Source of the DNA: Bradyrhizobium sp.
GTDB lineage: Bacteria; Pseudomonadota; Alphaproteobacteria; Rhizobiales; Xanthobacteraceae
Direction: 5' to 3'
Assembly: GCF_027307225.1 (NCBI RefSeq)
Contig: NZ_DAHUXJ010000106.1
Location: 1 to 64,000 of the forward strand
Length of the DNA stretch: 64,000 nucleotides
The notes under the pieces are model-generated. The model was not told where the DNA came from. It did not search any database and worked only from the letters and a program-made list of their open reading frames with translations. This document shows, piece after piece, positions 25,944 through 35,670 of this stretch. The first letter of the stretch is position 1; each line of letters starts with the position of its first letter. Position numbers and translations under genes: made by a program.

Positions 25944-26047
25944 AGTCATTCCGGACGGGACGAGAATCGGACCGATCCGGAATCTCGAGATTCTCCAATG
26001 TGCAAGTGCACATTGTAGTTCGGTGGTTCCCACCGCCCCGGAATGAC
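25944..26047. repeat. Expanded GTCATTCCGG repeat, murG-murC junction
   Basis: Family ends GTCATTCCGG and CCCCGGAATGAC, with the internal CGGAATCTCGAGATTC block. The copy carries an extra segment containing the small hairpin AATGTGC-AAGT-GCACATT at about 25998-26015. It is followed by a fragment of another repeat (CATGCCACGCGAAAGCGGGG). Confidence 0.75.
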
Positions 26048-26144
26048 GAAAATCCCCCCTTGTCATGCCACGCGAAAGCGGGGCATCCAGTAATGCGCGT
26101 GGGCTGGTTTTTGCCTCGCGGACTCTGATGTCTGGGGAACACCA

Positions 26145-27548
26145 ATGAGACTGCCGCGCGAGATCGGGCCCATCCACTTCGTCGGGATCGGGGGTATCGG
26201 GATGAGCGGCATCGCCGAGGTCTTGTGCAATCTCGGCTACACGGTGCAGGGCTCGGACGCCTCCGAAGGCGCCAATGTCGCCCGCCTGCGCGAGAAAGGC
26301 ATCAAGGTCACGGTCGGCCACAGGGCCGAGAACGTCGACGGTGCCGATGTCGTCGTGGTGTCGACCGCGATCAAGCGCGACAATCCGGAATTGATGGCGG
26401 CGCGGACGCAACGCATCCCCGTGGTGCGGCGCGCCGAAATGCTCGCCGAATTGATGCGGCTGAAAAGTTGCGTCGCCATCGCGGGCACCCACGGCAAGAC
26501 CACGACGACGACCATGGTCGCAACCTTGCTGGATGCCGGTGACATCGATCCCACCGTCATCAACGGCGGCATCATCAACGCCTACGGCTCCAACGCGCGC
26601 CTCGGCGCAGGCGACTGGATGGTGGTGGAAGCCGACGAAAGCGACGGCACTTTCCTGAAGTTGCCGGCCGATGTCGTCATCGTCACCAATATCGACCCCG
26701 AACATCTCGATCACTTCAAGACGTTCGATGCGATCCAGGAAGCATTCCGCAATTTCGTCGAGAACGTGCCGTTCTATGGTTTCGCCGTGATGTGCATCGA
26801 TCATCCGGTGGTGCAGACATTGGTCGGCAAGATCGAGGATCGCCGCATCATCACTTACGGCGAAAACCCGCAGGCCGACGCGCGGCTGGTCGATCTCGCG
26901 CCAATGGGGGGCGGCTCGACATTCAAGGTCGCGATCCGCGATCGCAAGCGCGATGCGGCGCACGAAATCGCCGATATCACCTTGCCGATGCCAGGACGCC
27001 ATAATGCCTTGAATGCCACGGCGGCGATCGCGGTGGCGCATGCGCTCGGCATTTCCGACGAAGCGATCCGCATGGCGCTGGCCGGGTTCGGCGGCGTGAA
27101 GCGGCGCTTCACCAAGACCGGCGAATGGAACGGCATCACCGTCATCGACGACTACGGCCATCATCCCGTCGAGATTGCCGCCGTGCTCAGGGCCGCGCGC
27201 GAATCCACCAACGGCAAGGTCATCGCCGTAGTGCAGCCGCATCGCTTCACGCGCCTGCAATCGTTGTTCGACGAGTTCTGTACCTGCTTCAACGATGCCG
27301 ATGCCGTCGTCGTGGCCGAAGTGTATCCCGCGGGCGAGACGCCGATCGAAGGCATCGACCGCGATCATTTCGTGCTGGGCCTGCGGGCGCATGGTCATCG
27401 CGAGGTGATCCCGCTGCCCGAGGCGGGCGCGCTCGCCGGCATCGTCAAGGGGCTGGCCGGCAGCGGCGATTTCGTCGTCTGCTTAGGTGCCGGCAGCATC
27501 ACGCAATGGGCCTACGCGCTTCCGGGCGAGTTGAAGGCGCTGGGGTGA
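26145..27548 (+). CDS. murC: UDP-MurNAc:L-alanine ligase
   Basis: This 467-residue enzyme performs the first amino-acid addition to UDP-MurNAc. The N-terminal motif is [18 protein letters not shown] and the P-loop is GTHGKTT (114-120). Further motifs are [32 protein letters not shown] and [11 protein letters not shown]. The C-terminus reads [16 protein letters not shown]. All functional motifs are present. It is separated from murB by a single base, so the two are probably translationally coupled. Confidence 0.96.
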   Translation: MRLPREIGPIHFVGIGGIGMSGIAEVLCNLGYTVQGSDASEGANVARLREKGIKVTVGHRAENVDGADVVVVSTAIKRDNPELMAARTQRIPVVRRAEMLAELMRLKSCVAIAGTHGKTTTTTMVATLLDAGDIDPTVINGGIINAYGSNARLGAGDWMVVEADESDGTFLKLPADVVIVTNIDPEHLDHFKTFDAIQEAFRNFVENVPFYGFAVMCIDHPVVQTLVGKIEDRRIITYGENPQADARLVDLAPMGGGSTFKVAIRDRKRDAAHEIADITLPMPGRHNALNATAAIAVAHALGISDEAIRMALAGFGGVKRRFTKTGEWNGITVIDDYGHHPVEIAAVLRAARESTNGKVIAVVQPHRFTRLQSLFDEFCTCFNDADAVVVAEVYPAGETPIEGIDRDHFVLGLRAHGHREVIPLPEAGALAGIVKGLAGSGDFVVCLGAGSITQWAYALPGELKALG

Positions 27549-27549
27549 G

Positions 27550-28470
27550 ATGACCTTCCCCGATCTCACCGCCGACCTCAAAGCCGCGATGCCGGAATTG
27601 CGCGGGCGGCTGACGGCGAACCAGCGGCTTGCGGAACTGACCTGGTTTCGCGTCGGTGGACCGGCGCAGGTCCTGTTCACGCCGGCCGATGAAGATGATC
27701 TCGCATATTTCCTTAGCAACCTTCCGGCAGAGTTGCCGGTCACTATCGTCGGCGTCGGCTCCAATTTGATCGTGCGCGACGGCGGCCTGCCGGGGGTGGT
27801 CATCCGCCTGTCGCCACGCGGCTTCGGCGAGGCGATCACACAAGGCGAGGTCGTGAGCGCAGGCACGGCCGCGCTCGACAAGCGCGTGGCGGAAGTGGCA
27901 GCGAGCGCCAATCTTGCCGGGCTCGAATTCTTCTTCGGCATTCCGGGCACCATCGGCGGGGCGCTACGCATGAATGCCGGCGCCAACGGCGCAGAGACCA
28001 GGGACGTCCTACTGGAAGCAACGGGCATCGGCCGTGATGGCCGGAAGCATGTCTTTGACAACGCCGGCATGAAGTTCGTCTACCGCAAGTCGGGTGTCGA
28101 TCCTTCCATCATTTTCACCTCGGCCCGCTTTCAGGGCAGGCCGGCAACGACGGATGCGATCCGCGTGCGGATGAACGAGGTGCACGCCCATCGCGAGGCG
28201 GCGCAGCCGATCCGCGAAAAGACGGGGGGATCGACCTTCAAGAATCCGCCTGACCACAGCGCCTGGAAGTTGATCGATGCCGCCGGCTGTCGCGGCCTTC
28301 GTGTCGGCGGCGCGCAGGTGTCGGAAATGCACTGCAACTTTCTGATCAATACCGGCGATGCCACGGCAGCCGACATTGAGATGCTGGGTGAAACGGTTCG
28401 CGCGCGGGTAAAGGAAAATTGCGGAATCGAGTTACAATGGGAAATCAAGCGGATCGGGGTTTCTCTTTAA
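27550..28470 (+). CDS. murB: UDP-N-acetylenolpyruvoylglucosamine reductase
   Basis: This 306-residue flavoenzyme reduces UDP-GlcNAc-enolpyruvate to UDP-MurNAc with NADPH. FAD-binding motifs include [34 protein letters not shown] and [23 protein letters not shown]. The catalytic region has [18 protein letters not shown] and the C-terminal [28 protein letters not shown] type I MurB layout fits, with the SerGly-containing GGSTFKNP motif supplying the proton donor. Confidence 0.95.
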   Translation: MTFPDLTADLKAAMPELRGRLTANQRLAELTWFRVGGPAQVLFTPADEDDLAYFLSNLPAELPVTIVGVGSNLIVRDGGLPGVVIRLSPRGFGEAITQGEVVSAGTAALDKRVAEVAASANLAGLEFFFGIPGTIGGALRMNAGANGAETRDVLLEATGIGRDGRKHVFDNAGMKFVYRKSGVDPSIIFTSARFQGRPATTDAIRVRMNEVHAHREAAQPIREKTGGSTFKNPPDHSAWKLIDAAGCRGLRVGGAQVSEMHCNFLINTGDATAADIEMLGETVRARVKENCGIELQWEIKRIGVSL

Positions 28471-28472
28471 CC

Positions 28473-28553
28473 GTCATTCCGGGGCGATGCGTTAGCATCG
28501 AACCCGGAATCTCGAGATTCCGGGTCCGGCGCTCCGCGCCATCCCGGAATGAC
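28473..28553. repeat. GTCATTCCGGGG repeat, murB-ddl junction
   Basis: Canonical copy with GTCATTCCGGGGCGATGCG, ACCCGGAATCTCGAGATTCC and CATCCCGGAATGAC. It occupies almost the whole gap. The AAGGG just after its end provides the ribosome binding site for ddl. Confidence 0.8.
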
Positions 28554-28567
28554 AAGGGTGCGAATTG

Positions 28568-29566
28568 ATGCGGATCACCATTCTCTTCGGCGGCACCAAC
28601 AAGGAGCGGCTGGTGTCGGTAGCAAGCGCCCAGGCGTTGCACACCGCGCTGCCCGACGCCGATCTGTGGTTCTGGGAAGCTGACGACAGCGTGCACGAGG
28701 CGAGCGGCAAGGCGTTGCTCGCTCACGCGCGGCCGTTCGAAAATCCGTTCAAGCCGGACGGCGCGCGCGTCAGTCTTTCGATCGATCAGGCAATGGATCG
28801 CGCCAAGGTCGATGGCCGCCTGCTGGTGCTGGGGCTGCACGGCGGCCGCGCCGAGAATGGCGAGTTGCAGGCAATGTGCGAACTGCGCGACATAGCCTTC
28901 ACCGGCTCCGGCTCCGCCTCGTCCAACCTTGCGTTCGACAAGGTCGCGGCCAAGCGCTTTGCTGCGATCGCAGGCGTCCATTCGCCTGACGGCATTGCGC
29001 TTTCCGACATTGACGCGGCCTTCGCCCAGTACGGCAAGCTGATCGCAAAGCCGGCGCGCGATGGCTCAAGCTATGGGCTGATCTTCGTGAATTCGAAGCA
29101 GGATATCGTCGCCGTTCGCAACGCCGCCCGGTCAGAGGAATATGTGATCGAGCCGTTCGTCGCCGGCACCGAGGCAACCTGCGGCGTGCTGGAGCAGGCC
29201 GATGGTTCGCTCATCTCGCTGCCGCCGATCGAGATCATCCCGGCCGAGGGCGGGGCAGGCTTCGACTACCGGGCGAAGTATCTTGCGAAAGCGACCCAGG
29301 AAATCTGCCCGGGCCGCTTTCCGCCCGAAATCAGCGAAACGATCATGGACATGGCCTTGCGGGTGCACTTGGCGCTATCGTGCGGCGGCTATTCGCGCAC
29401 CGATTTCATCGTCTCGGACAACGGGCCGGTTTATCTCGAAACCAACACCTTGCCCGGCCTCACCAAGGCCTCGCTTTTTCCCAAGGCGTTGAAGGCGTTT
29501 GGGCTCGAGTTCGCCGATTTCCTCAAGGGCCAGATTGTGATCGGAGAGCGGCGCTCCCGTGGCTGA
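28568..29566 (+). CDS. ddl: D-alanine--D-alanine ligase, divergent
   Basis: This 332-residue ATP-grasp enzyme makes the D-Ala-D-Ala dipeptide used by MurF. Compared with E. coli DdlB the sequence is divergent, but key positions remain: TNKERLVS (substrate Glu), LHGGRAENGELQ, TGSGSASSNLAFDK, AKPARDGSSYG (Ser), FDYRAKY (Tyr), TDFIV (Mg-binding Asp) and YLETNTLPGLTK (Mg-binding Glu and Asn). ATG 28568 is chosen; TTG 28565 directly before it is an alternative. The dcw position supports the assignment. Confidence 0.88.
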   Translation: MRITILFGGTNKERLVSVASAQALHTALPDADLWFWEADDSVHEASGKALLAHARPFENPFKPDGARVSLSIDQAMDRAKVDGRLLVLGLHGGRAENGELQAMCELRDIAFTGSGSASSNLAFDKVAAKRFAAIAGVHSPDGIALSDIDAAFAQYGKLIAKPARDGSSYGLIFVNSKQDIVAVRNAARSEEYVIEPFVAGTEATCGVLEQADGSLISLPPIEIIPAEGGAGFDYRAKYLAKATQEICPGRFPPEISETIMDMALRVHLALSCGGYSRTDFIVSDNGPVYLETNTLPGLTKASLFPKALKAFGLEFADFLKGQIVIGERRSRG

Positions 29567-29865
29567 ATCCGCGGTTCTGCGGTGGAACGGGCTCAGGCGT
29601 TACGAAAATCCTAACGTTACTTACCAAAGCCTTATCGAAACACGTGAAATCGGGGCCTGAGGCGGCGGAATTTACCCTTTGTTTACCAGGAAGTCCGAAG
29701 GTTAACGCTGGCGGCGCGTGTGCGCTTGGCCGCCGGGGCGCGTGCTGTTTGGGGAACTTTCAGCGCGCGCGGGGATCGTGATCTTCTTGCCCGGTGCGGC
29801 CGAGCCGTCAGATGCGCTCGCAACCCGCAAATCCTTGCGGACACAATAGTTGACGAGCTCGAGTA
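29567..29865. promoter_or_regulatory. Intergenic region upstream of ftsQ, probable promoter region
   Basis: These 299 bases carry no gene. They are AT-richer than the coding DNA around them. They contain GTTACTTACCAA (29616-29627), identical to a string upstream of rsmH, and further TTTACC-type strings (TTTACCC and GTTTACC at about 29670-29690). This is the likely start of a second dcw transcript (ftsQ-ftsA-ftsZ). No start site can be fixed by reading alone. Confidence 0.4.
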
Positions 29866-30852
29866 ATGGATGGTGGAGGACGTCTCGCCCGGTCACCGCG
29901 ATCGCCGAGGCAACAGGTTGATCTGATGGACGCCGTCCTTGGCGCGGCCGCCGGCTTGCGCGCGCGCCTGCGCCGTCGATCGTCTTCCGTCAAATCACGC
30001 GGCGACGTCCGCGATGAGCATCCGCTCCGCCTGATCGCGTTTATCGAACGTTTGCCCCGCCGCGCCGGCCTCATGGCGACGCTGTTGTTGCTCGCGGCTA
30101 GCGCCGGACTTGGCATCGTCAAGGGCGGCCATCTCGATGATTTTCTGATCTCTTTGAGCGACACCCGCAACGCGCTGGCCAATTCGGCCGGCTTCCGGAT
30201 CACGTCGGTCGCCATCAACGGCCGCAAGCAACTTTCTCAGGACGAGGTGCTTGCGATCGGCGGCGTCAACGGCCGCTCCTCCCTGCTGTTCCTCGATGCG
30301 GCGGCGGTTCGCGAGAAACTGAGGGCCGACGCCTGGATCAGCGACGCAACCGTGCTGAAGCTCTATCCCGGCCAATTGCGCATCGACATCACCGAACGGG
30401 CGCCGTTTGCGCTGTGGCAGCATGACGGCCACCTGTTCGTGATCTCCGAAGATGGCGCGGTGTTGCAGAACTACGTGCCGGACCGCTTCGTCAAATTGCC
30501 GCTGGTGGTGGGCAAGGGAGCTGCAACCCACGCCAAGGACTTTTTGGCGTTGCTTGCCCGTTATCCGCAGGTCAATGCCGTGACCAGGGCTGCGATCTTC
30601 GTCGGTGAACGGCGCTGGAGCCTGCTGTTCAACGACGGCCTCGAAGTTCGGCTGCCGAAAAACGACGTCAGCAATGCGCTTGCTTCCTTGAGCAAACTCG
30701 ACAAGGACGAGCAGCTGTTTTCCAAGGACATCGTCGCGATCGATCTCCGTCTGCCGGACCGGCTGATCGTGCAGTTGTCGGATGACGCGGCCAAGGCCCG
30801 CGAAGACGCGCTCAAGAAGAAAGAACCGAAAAAGAAGGTCGGCGACGCATGA
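29866..30852 (+). CDS. ftsQ: Cell division protein FtsQ
   Basis: This 328-residue bitopic divisome protein links FtsA-side and periplasmic components. It has a long basic cytoplasmic N-terminus, a transmembrane helix (about 66-85) and a POTRA domain (about 105-175, FRITSVAINGRKQLSQDEVL). The beta domain includes DATVLKLYPGQLRIDITERAPFALWQ. The C-terminus is Lys-rich (DALKKKEPKKK). ATG 29866 is the first in frame; ATG 29926 (MDAVLG) is an alternative. The stop overlaps the ftsA start in ATGA. Confidence 0.92.
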   Translation: MDGGGRLARSPRSPRQQVDLMDAVLGAAAGLRARLRRRSSSVKSRGDVRDEHPLRLIAFIERLPRRAGLMATLLLLAASAGLGIVKGGHLDDFLISLSDTRNALANSAGFRITSVAINGRKQLSQDEVLAIGGVNGRSSLLFLDAAAVREKLRADAWISDATVLKLYPGQLRIDITERAPFALWQHDGHLFVISEDGAVLQNYVPDRFVKLPLVVGKGAATHAKDFLALLARYPQVNAVTRAAIFVGERRWSLLFNDGLEVRLPKNDVSNALASLSKLDKDEQLFSKDIVAIDLRLPDRLIVQLSDDAAKAREDALKKKEPKKKVGDA

Positions 30853-32171
30853 GCGGCCTCGATAACAACCAGGCGCCGAAAACGCGCCCCATGTCCGGCA
30901 AGCGCACCGCGCTGGTCGCTTCGCTCGATATCGGCACCAGCAAGATCGCCTGCATGATCGCGCGGCTGAAGCCATGCCTGCCGAGCGAAACCTTGCGCGG
31001 CCGCACCCATGCGGTCGAACTGATCGGCTACGGCCAGATTCAGTCGCGCGGCGTCAAGGCCGGCGCCGTCGTCGATCTTGCCGAATGCGAGCAGGCCGTT
31101 CGCCAGGCGGTCGCCGCGGCCGAGGATATGGCCAAGGTCCGGGTTGAATCGGTTTTGCTGTCGGTCTCGGCCGGCCGGCTGCAGGGACAACTGGTCGAGG
31201 CGGCCGCCGATATCAAGGGCGGGGCCGTGACATCCGCGGATGTCGCGCGCGTCACCTCCGCCGGCATGCATCATGCGACCGGGGCGGGGCGCACCGCGCT
31301 GCACGCGCTGCCGATCAGCTATTCGATCGACGGGGTGAAGGGCGTTCGCGACGCCAAGGGCATGGTGGCGCGGCAGTTCGGCGTCGACATGAACGTCGTC
31401 ACCTCGGATACGACGGTCGTCAAAAACCTGATGCTGGTGGTGGAACGCTGCCATCTCAATGTCGAGGCGATGGCGGCGAGCCCCTATGTGGCCAGCCTGT
31501 CGGTCCTGACCGACGACGAGGCGGATCTGGGGGCGGCGGTGGTCGAAATGGGGGCGGGGACCACCACGATCGCGACCTATTCCGGCGGGCGGTTCATGCA
31601 CACATCGGGTTTTGCACTGGGTGGGCACCACATCACCATGGATCTGGCGCGGGGACTCTCGGCGTGCATTGCGGATGCCGAGCGAATCAAGACGTTATAT
31701 GGCACGGTGCTGACCGGCGGGTCTGACGCACACGAGTTGATGTCTGTGCCGTCTGCCGGCGACGACGAGTTGGATGTTCCGCAGGTCGTGTCACGCGCCA
31801 CGATTGCGAACATTATCCGGTACCGTGCCGAGGAGATTTTTGAGATGGTCAGGGACCGGCTGGCGGATTCTCCCTTTGCGGCGGAGCCGAAAGCCCGTGT
31901 GGTTTTGAGCGGAGGCGCTTCACAGCTGACCGGCACGCTGGAACTGGCAACCAAGGTCCTCAACCGGCCGGTACGGATCGGCCGGCCGCTCGGCTTCAGC
32001 CGGCTGAGCAACGAAGCCAAGGGGGCTTCCTTCGCGGTTCCGGCCGGGCTGCTGGTCTATCCGCAATACGCTTACCTTGAACATGTTGAACCGCGGCACA
32101 CGCGGCAACTCCGGACAGGGACCGACGGCTATTTCGGCAAGGTCGGCCGATGGCTTCGAGAGGGTTTCTGA
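30849..32171 (+). CDS. ftsA: Cell division actin-like protein FtsA
   Basis: This 440-residue actin-fold ATPase tethers FtsZ to the membrane. Nucleotide-binding motifs include ASLDIGTSKIACMIA at the N-terminus, LGAAVVEMGAGTTTIATYSGG in the middle and ARVVLSGGASQLTGTLEL later. The SHS2/1C domain follows the first motif. The C-terminus (GYFGKVGRWLREGF) is the amphipathic membrane-targeting helix. The overlap with ftsQ suggests coupled expression. An 87-base gap precedes ftsZ. Confidence 0.96.
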   Translation: MSGLDNNQAPKTRPMSGKRTALVASLDIGTSKIACMIARLKPCLPSETLRGRTHAVELIGYGQIQSRGVKAGAVVDLAECEQAVRQAVAAAEDMAKVRVESVLLSVSAGRLQGQLVEAAADIKGGAVTSADVARVTSAGMHHATGAGRTALHALPISYSIDGVKGVRDAKGMVARQFGVDMNVVTSDTTVVKNLMLVVERCHLNVEAMAASPYVASLSVLTDDEADLGAAVVEMGAGTTTIATYSGGRFMHTSGFALGGHHITMDLARGLSACIADAERIKTLYGTVLTGGSDAHELMSVPSAGDDELDVPQVVSRATIANIIRYRAEEIFEMVRDRLADSPFAAEPKARVVLSGGASQLTGTLELATKVLNRPVRIGRPLGFSRLSNEAKGASFAVPAGLLVYPQYAYLEHVEPRHTRQLRTGTDGYFGKVGRWLREGF

Positions 32172-32258
32172 TGAATTTTTTCCGCCAATCCCTGATTTCA
32201 CCAACACCCGCGGCAAGAGGCCGGGGCGAACCCACGCGCGCGTGACCAAGAGGCAACC

Positions 32259-34061
32259 ATGGCACTCAATATTACTCCTCCTGACATTCATGAGCTGAAG
32301 CCCCGGATCACTGTCTTCGGCGTCGGTGGAGCGGGCGGCAATGCCGTCAACAACATGATCACCGCCGGCCTCCAGGGGGTCGACTTCGTCGTCGCCAACA
32401 CCGACGCGCAGGCGCTGACGATGTCGAAGGCGCAGCGCATCATCCAGATGGGCACGCAGGTGACCCAGGGCCTGGGCGCGGGTTCGCAGCCCGACGTGGG
32501 CGCAGCCGCCGCGCAGGAAGTCCTCGACGAGATCCGCGATCATATCTCTGGCGTCAACATGATGTTCGTCACCGCGGGCATGGGCGGCGGCACCGGCACG
32601 GGTGCTGCTCCGGTCATCGCCAGGACCGCCCGCGACCTCGGCATTCTTACTGTCGGCGTTGTCACCAAGCCGTTCCACTTCGAAGGCCAGCGCCGCATGC
32701 GCACTGCGGAAGCCGGTATCAACGAGCTTCACAAGGTGGTCGACACGCTTCTGATCATCCCGAACCAGAACCTGTTCCGGGTCGCCAACGAAAAGACCAC
32801 CTTTGCCGACGCCTTCGCGATGGCCGACCAGGTGCTCTATTCGGGCGTCGCCTGCATCACCGACCTCATGGTCAAGGAAGGCCTGATCAACCTCGACTTC
32901 GCCGACGTAAGGGCGGTGATGAGAGAGATGGGCAAGGCGATGATGGGTACCGGCGAAGCCTCCGGCGACAAGCGCGCGCTGACGGCGGCAGAAGCTGCCA
33001 TCGCCAACCCGCTGATCGACGATTCCTCGATGAAGGGCGCCCGTGGCCTGTTGATCTCGATCACCGGCGGCAAGGACCTAACCCTGTTCGAAGTCGACGA
33101 GGCCGCGACGCGGATTCGTGAAGAAGTCGACCAGGACGCCAACATCATCGTCGGCGCCACCTTCGACGAGGCGCTCGACGGCATCATCCGTGTCTCGGTG
33201 GTCGCCACCGGCATCGAGCAGGCGCAGATTTCGCGCACCACCGGCGCTTCGCCCACTCCCGCCGCCAGCATCACGCCGCCGACGTCGTCTCCCGACACGC
33301 GCCTGGCCGAGCTGACCGCGCGGCTTCGCGCCGACAATGCGCGGCTCGCCGAGCGCGCCCAGAAGCTCGAAAGCTCGAACGCGGCGCTGGCCGCGCCGGC
33401 TTCGCCGCCGCGTCAAGGCAACACGGTCGAGCGAGCCGCACTTGCCGCCATTGCGGCGGCCGTTTCAGCCGAGCCGCAGGCCCCTGTGGCGGCTGCGCCG
33501 TTGCAGCCGGCGGCCTATGGCGATGTGACGGTTCGTCCAATCGCGCAAAAGCCCTCGCTGTTTCCCGATCCGGAAGTAGCGGCGGCGCCCGCGCTCGAAC
33601 CGATCCCGCCCGAGACGTTCATCCCGCAAGCGGCCGAACGTCCGCCGCTCCGTGCGCCGCGGATGCCGAAATTCGAGGAATTGCCGATGCCGGCCCAGGC
33701 CGAAATCCGTCAGGCCCGCGGGGAACTGGAGGACGAGCATCCGCAGAAGACCAAAATGTCGCTGCTGCAGCGCCTGGCCAATGTCGGCCTCGGCCGCCGC
33801 GACGAAGAAAGCGAAAGCGAACCGCCGATCGCGGCCCGCGCCTCGGGTCCGGCCATGCCGGCGATGCCGTCGTTGCCGGAGCGCAAGCCTCAGCGCTCGG
33901 TCGCTCAGCAAATCGCAGCCCATTCTCCGGTATCGGAGTATGCTCCACGGCATGCACCTCAAGGTCTGGACGCTCACGGCCGCCCGGCACCTGTGGCCGC
34001 GGCGCCACAGGGCGACGACCATCTGGATATCCCGGCCTTCCTGCGCCGTCAGGTAACCTGA
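32259..34061 (+). CDS. ftsZ: Cell division tubulin homologue FtsZ, long-linker form
   Basis: This 600-residue GTPase forms the Z ring. The tubulin-like core occupies about residues 12-325, with [14 protein letters not shown] at the start and the signature GGGTGTG (109-115) followed by AAPVIA. The T7-loop region is FADVRAVM. An Ala/Pro-rich variable linker of about 250 residues follows, and the protein ends in the conserved C-terminal peptide DIPAFLRRQ, which binds FtsA and other partners. E. coli FtsZ has about 383 residues; the long linker is typical of alphaproteobacteria. A terminator follows. Confidence 0.97.
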   Translation: MALNITPPDIHELKPRITVFGVGGAGGNAVNNMITAGLQGVDFVVANTDAQALTMSKAQRIIQMGTQVTQGLGAGSQPDVGAAAAQEVLDEIRDHISGVNMMFVTAGMGGGTGTGAAPVIARTARDLGILTVGVVTKPFHFEGQRRMRTAEAGINELHKVVDTLLIIPNQNLFRVANEKTTFADAFAMADQVLYSGVACITDLMVKEGLINLDFADVRAVMREMGKAMMGTGEASGDKRALTAAEAAIANPLIDDSSMKGARGLLISITGGKDLTLFEVDEAATRIREEVDQDANIIVGATFDEALDGIIRVSVVATGIEQAQISRTTGASPTPAASITPPTSSPDTRLAELTARLRADNARLAERAQKLESSNAALAAPASPPRQGNTVERAALAAIAAAVSAEPQAPVAAAPLQPAAYGDVTVRPIAQKPSLFPDPEVAAAPALEPIPPETFIPQAAERPPLRAPRMPKFEELPMPAQAEIRQARGELEDEHPQKTKMSLLQRLANVGLGRRDEESESEPPIAARASGPAMPAMPSLPERKPQRSVAQQIAAHSPVSEYAPRHAPQGLDAHGRPAPVAAAPQGDDHLDIPAFLRRQVT

Positions 34062-34086
34062 AACTTGTTACAATCTCGGCGACGAC

Positions 34087-34121
34087 AAAGGGCCTCGGTT
34101 GGATCACCGGGGCTCTTTTTG
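34087..34121 (+). terminator. Rho-independent terminator after ftsZ
   Basis: The stem AAAGGGCCTCGG pairs with CCGGGGCTCTTT (12 pairs including G-T) around an eight-base loop, running into TTTTTG. It ends the ftsQ-ftsA-ftsZ transcript and separates it from lpxC. Confidence 0.8.
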
Positions 34122-34414
34122 TTCTGGCTGCGGCGATGGGCTGGAAATTCACCCAAACGGTTGAAATATATTTGTTAAATAGCCCTGCTGGAATTCGAAT
34201 GACAGCCGTTGACGGCCGTTTTCGATTTCCGATTTGGGGCAAGGCTTGGCGCGAATGCGGCAGAGATAGGGTAACAATCGGTAAAAAAGCGTGAGTTGGC
34301 GCGCAATAAGGCGGCGATTATTCTCGCCAGTGACTTGGGGAACCACTGAGTCGGACTGACGTCATAAGGGGAAGTCAGCCCGGTCTCACGGTAAGTCAGT
34401 GTGGGCGCTTCTGT
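34122..34414. other. Intergenic region between the ftsZ terminator and lpxC
   Basis: No gene or repeat was recognised in these bases. The stretch is AT-richer than its neighbours and probably contains the lpxC promoter. No specific operator was identified. Confidence 0.4.
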
Positions 34415-35380
34415 ATGAAATTCGGTCGGCAAACAACGCTGCGTTCGCAGGCAACGGTCACGGGCGTCGGTGTCCACTCGGGACTGCCGGTCAATCTTAC
34501 CATCGGACCTGCATCCGTGGATGCGGGTTTTATTTTTGTCCGCACCGGCCTTGATGGCAGCGACCGTGAAGTCCGCGCCATTGCCGAATCCGTCATTGCT
34601 ACCGAATTTGCCACCGTGCTTGGCGACCGCAACGGACCACTGGTCTCAACTGCTGAGCACGTGCTCGCCGCGTTGCGCGGCATGGGTGTGGACAACGCCA
34701 CGATCGAAGTCGACGGCCCCGAAGTGCCGATCATGGACGGCAGCGCGGCGGCCTTTGTTGCCGCGATCGACCAGGCCGGCATCGTCAGCCAGTCGGCGGC
34801 GCGCCGTTTCCTCCAGATAACCAGGCCGGTTCAGGTTGCGATCGGCGATTCCTTCGGCGAATTGCGGCCGAACTCTTCCGGTTTCCGCGCCGAGGTCGAA
34901 ATCGATTTCGCCAACCCGGTGATCGGCCGGCAGAATTATATCCTCGATCTCAGCGCCGAACGGTTCCGTCGCGAGATTTCCCGCGCCCGCACCTTCGGCT
35001 GCGTCAACGACGTCGCGCGTCTGTGGAGCGCCGGTTTTGCGCTCGGCGCGTCCTTTGAGAATTCGGTGGTGTTCGATGAGAGCCGCCTGCTCAATGCCGA
35101 AGGCCTGCGCTACGGCGACGAATGCGTGCGTCACAAGATGCTGGATGTAATTGGCGATTTGGCGCTCGCAGGCCTGCCGATGCTCGGCACCTACCGCTCG
35201 GTCCGTGGCGGCCACAAGCTCAACTACGCCGTGCTGACGGCGCTTCTGGCCGATCGTACCGCCTGGCGGGTGGTCGAGCTCGAGACCACCGCACGCCGTT
35301 CATCCCGCACCTACGCCGAGGTCGGCAGCGGCATGGTTGGCGGCATGGTGGCTCCCGCCTACGGTCCCGACGTTTCCTGA
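34415..35380 (+). CDS. lpxC: UDP-3-O-acyl-N-acetylglucosamine deacetylase
   Basis: This 321-residue zinc amidase catalyses the committed step of lipid A synthesis in the cytoplasm. The start MKFGRQTTLRSQATVTGVGVHSG matches the family. Zinc and catalytic motifs include STAEHVLAAL (His), VDGPEVPIMDGSA (Glu, Asp) and HKMLDVIGDLAL (His, Asp). The C-terminal GHKLNYAVL corresponds to the usual catalytic-His region. Placement after ftsZ is the classical dcw-lpxC arrangement. Confidence 0.95.
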   Translation: MKFGRQTTLRSQATVTGVGVHSGLPVNLTIGPASVDAGFIFVRTGLDGSDREVRAIAESVIATEFATVLGDRNGPLVSTAEHVLAALRGMGVDNATIEVDGPEVPIMDGSAAAFVAAIDQAGIVSQSAARRFLQITRPVQVAIGDSFGELRPNSSGFRAEVEIDFANPVIGRQNYILDLSAERFRREISRARTFGCVNDVARLWSAGFALGASFENSVVFDESRLLNAEGLRYGDECVRHKMLDVIGDLALAGLPMLGTYRSVRGGHKLNYAVLTALLADRTAWRVVELETTARRSSRTYAEVGSGMVGGMVAPAYGPDVS

Positions 35381-35389
35381 AACGTCCGT

Positions 35390-35461
35390 CTAGTGGTCTG
35401 ATTCTAACATTCGTGTCCCTTCTCAGCGGGCGCTTTGCGAATGTTAGAATGGGACCACTAG
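35390..35461. repeat. Type I CTAG palindrome, single copy after lpxC
   Basis: Arms are CTAGTGGTC...ATTCTAACATTCG and CGAATGTTAGAAT...GACCACTAG. The loop (CCCTTCTCAGCGGGCGCT) resembles that of the copy at 48401. It is ten bases after the lpxC stop. Confidence 0.85.
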
Positions 35462-35573
35462 AACCGCCTTAATCCGGGCGAAATAGCTGCGTATCCGGTT
35501 GGTTAAAGGACTTGTTTTAGATAAACAGGGCCGGGCGCCGGGTGCGAAGGCCCCCGGGTTTTATTGCGCCCCG

Positions 35574-35633
35574 CAGTGGTGAATTGACATTCGCTTGGCC
35601 GCGAAAGGCACGAATGCCGGAACAAGACACCAG
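35574..35633. repeat. Degenerate type I palindrome before bamD
   Basis: CAGTGGTGAATTGACATTCG and CACGAATG...ACACCAG retain the family pattern with several mismatches. It would be the decayed B partner of the copy at 35390, displaced by about 110 bases. Confidence 0.5.
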
Positions 35634-35670
35634 CGCATATGATGTTCGAAAGGCGTCAGGTCTGAACTCC

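Noticed and set aside
25791-27398. 535-codon open frame antisense to murC
   Set aside because: It mirrors murC codon for codon, has an Arg/His/Asp-rich composition and no domain. Long antisense frames are common in high-GC genes.
28568-29566. Ddl as a non-functional or different ATP-grasp enzyme
   Set aside because: Despite divergence, the substrate and metal-binding residues typical of Ddl are all in place and the gene is in the dcw cluster.
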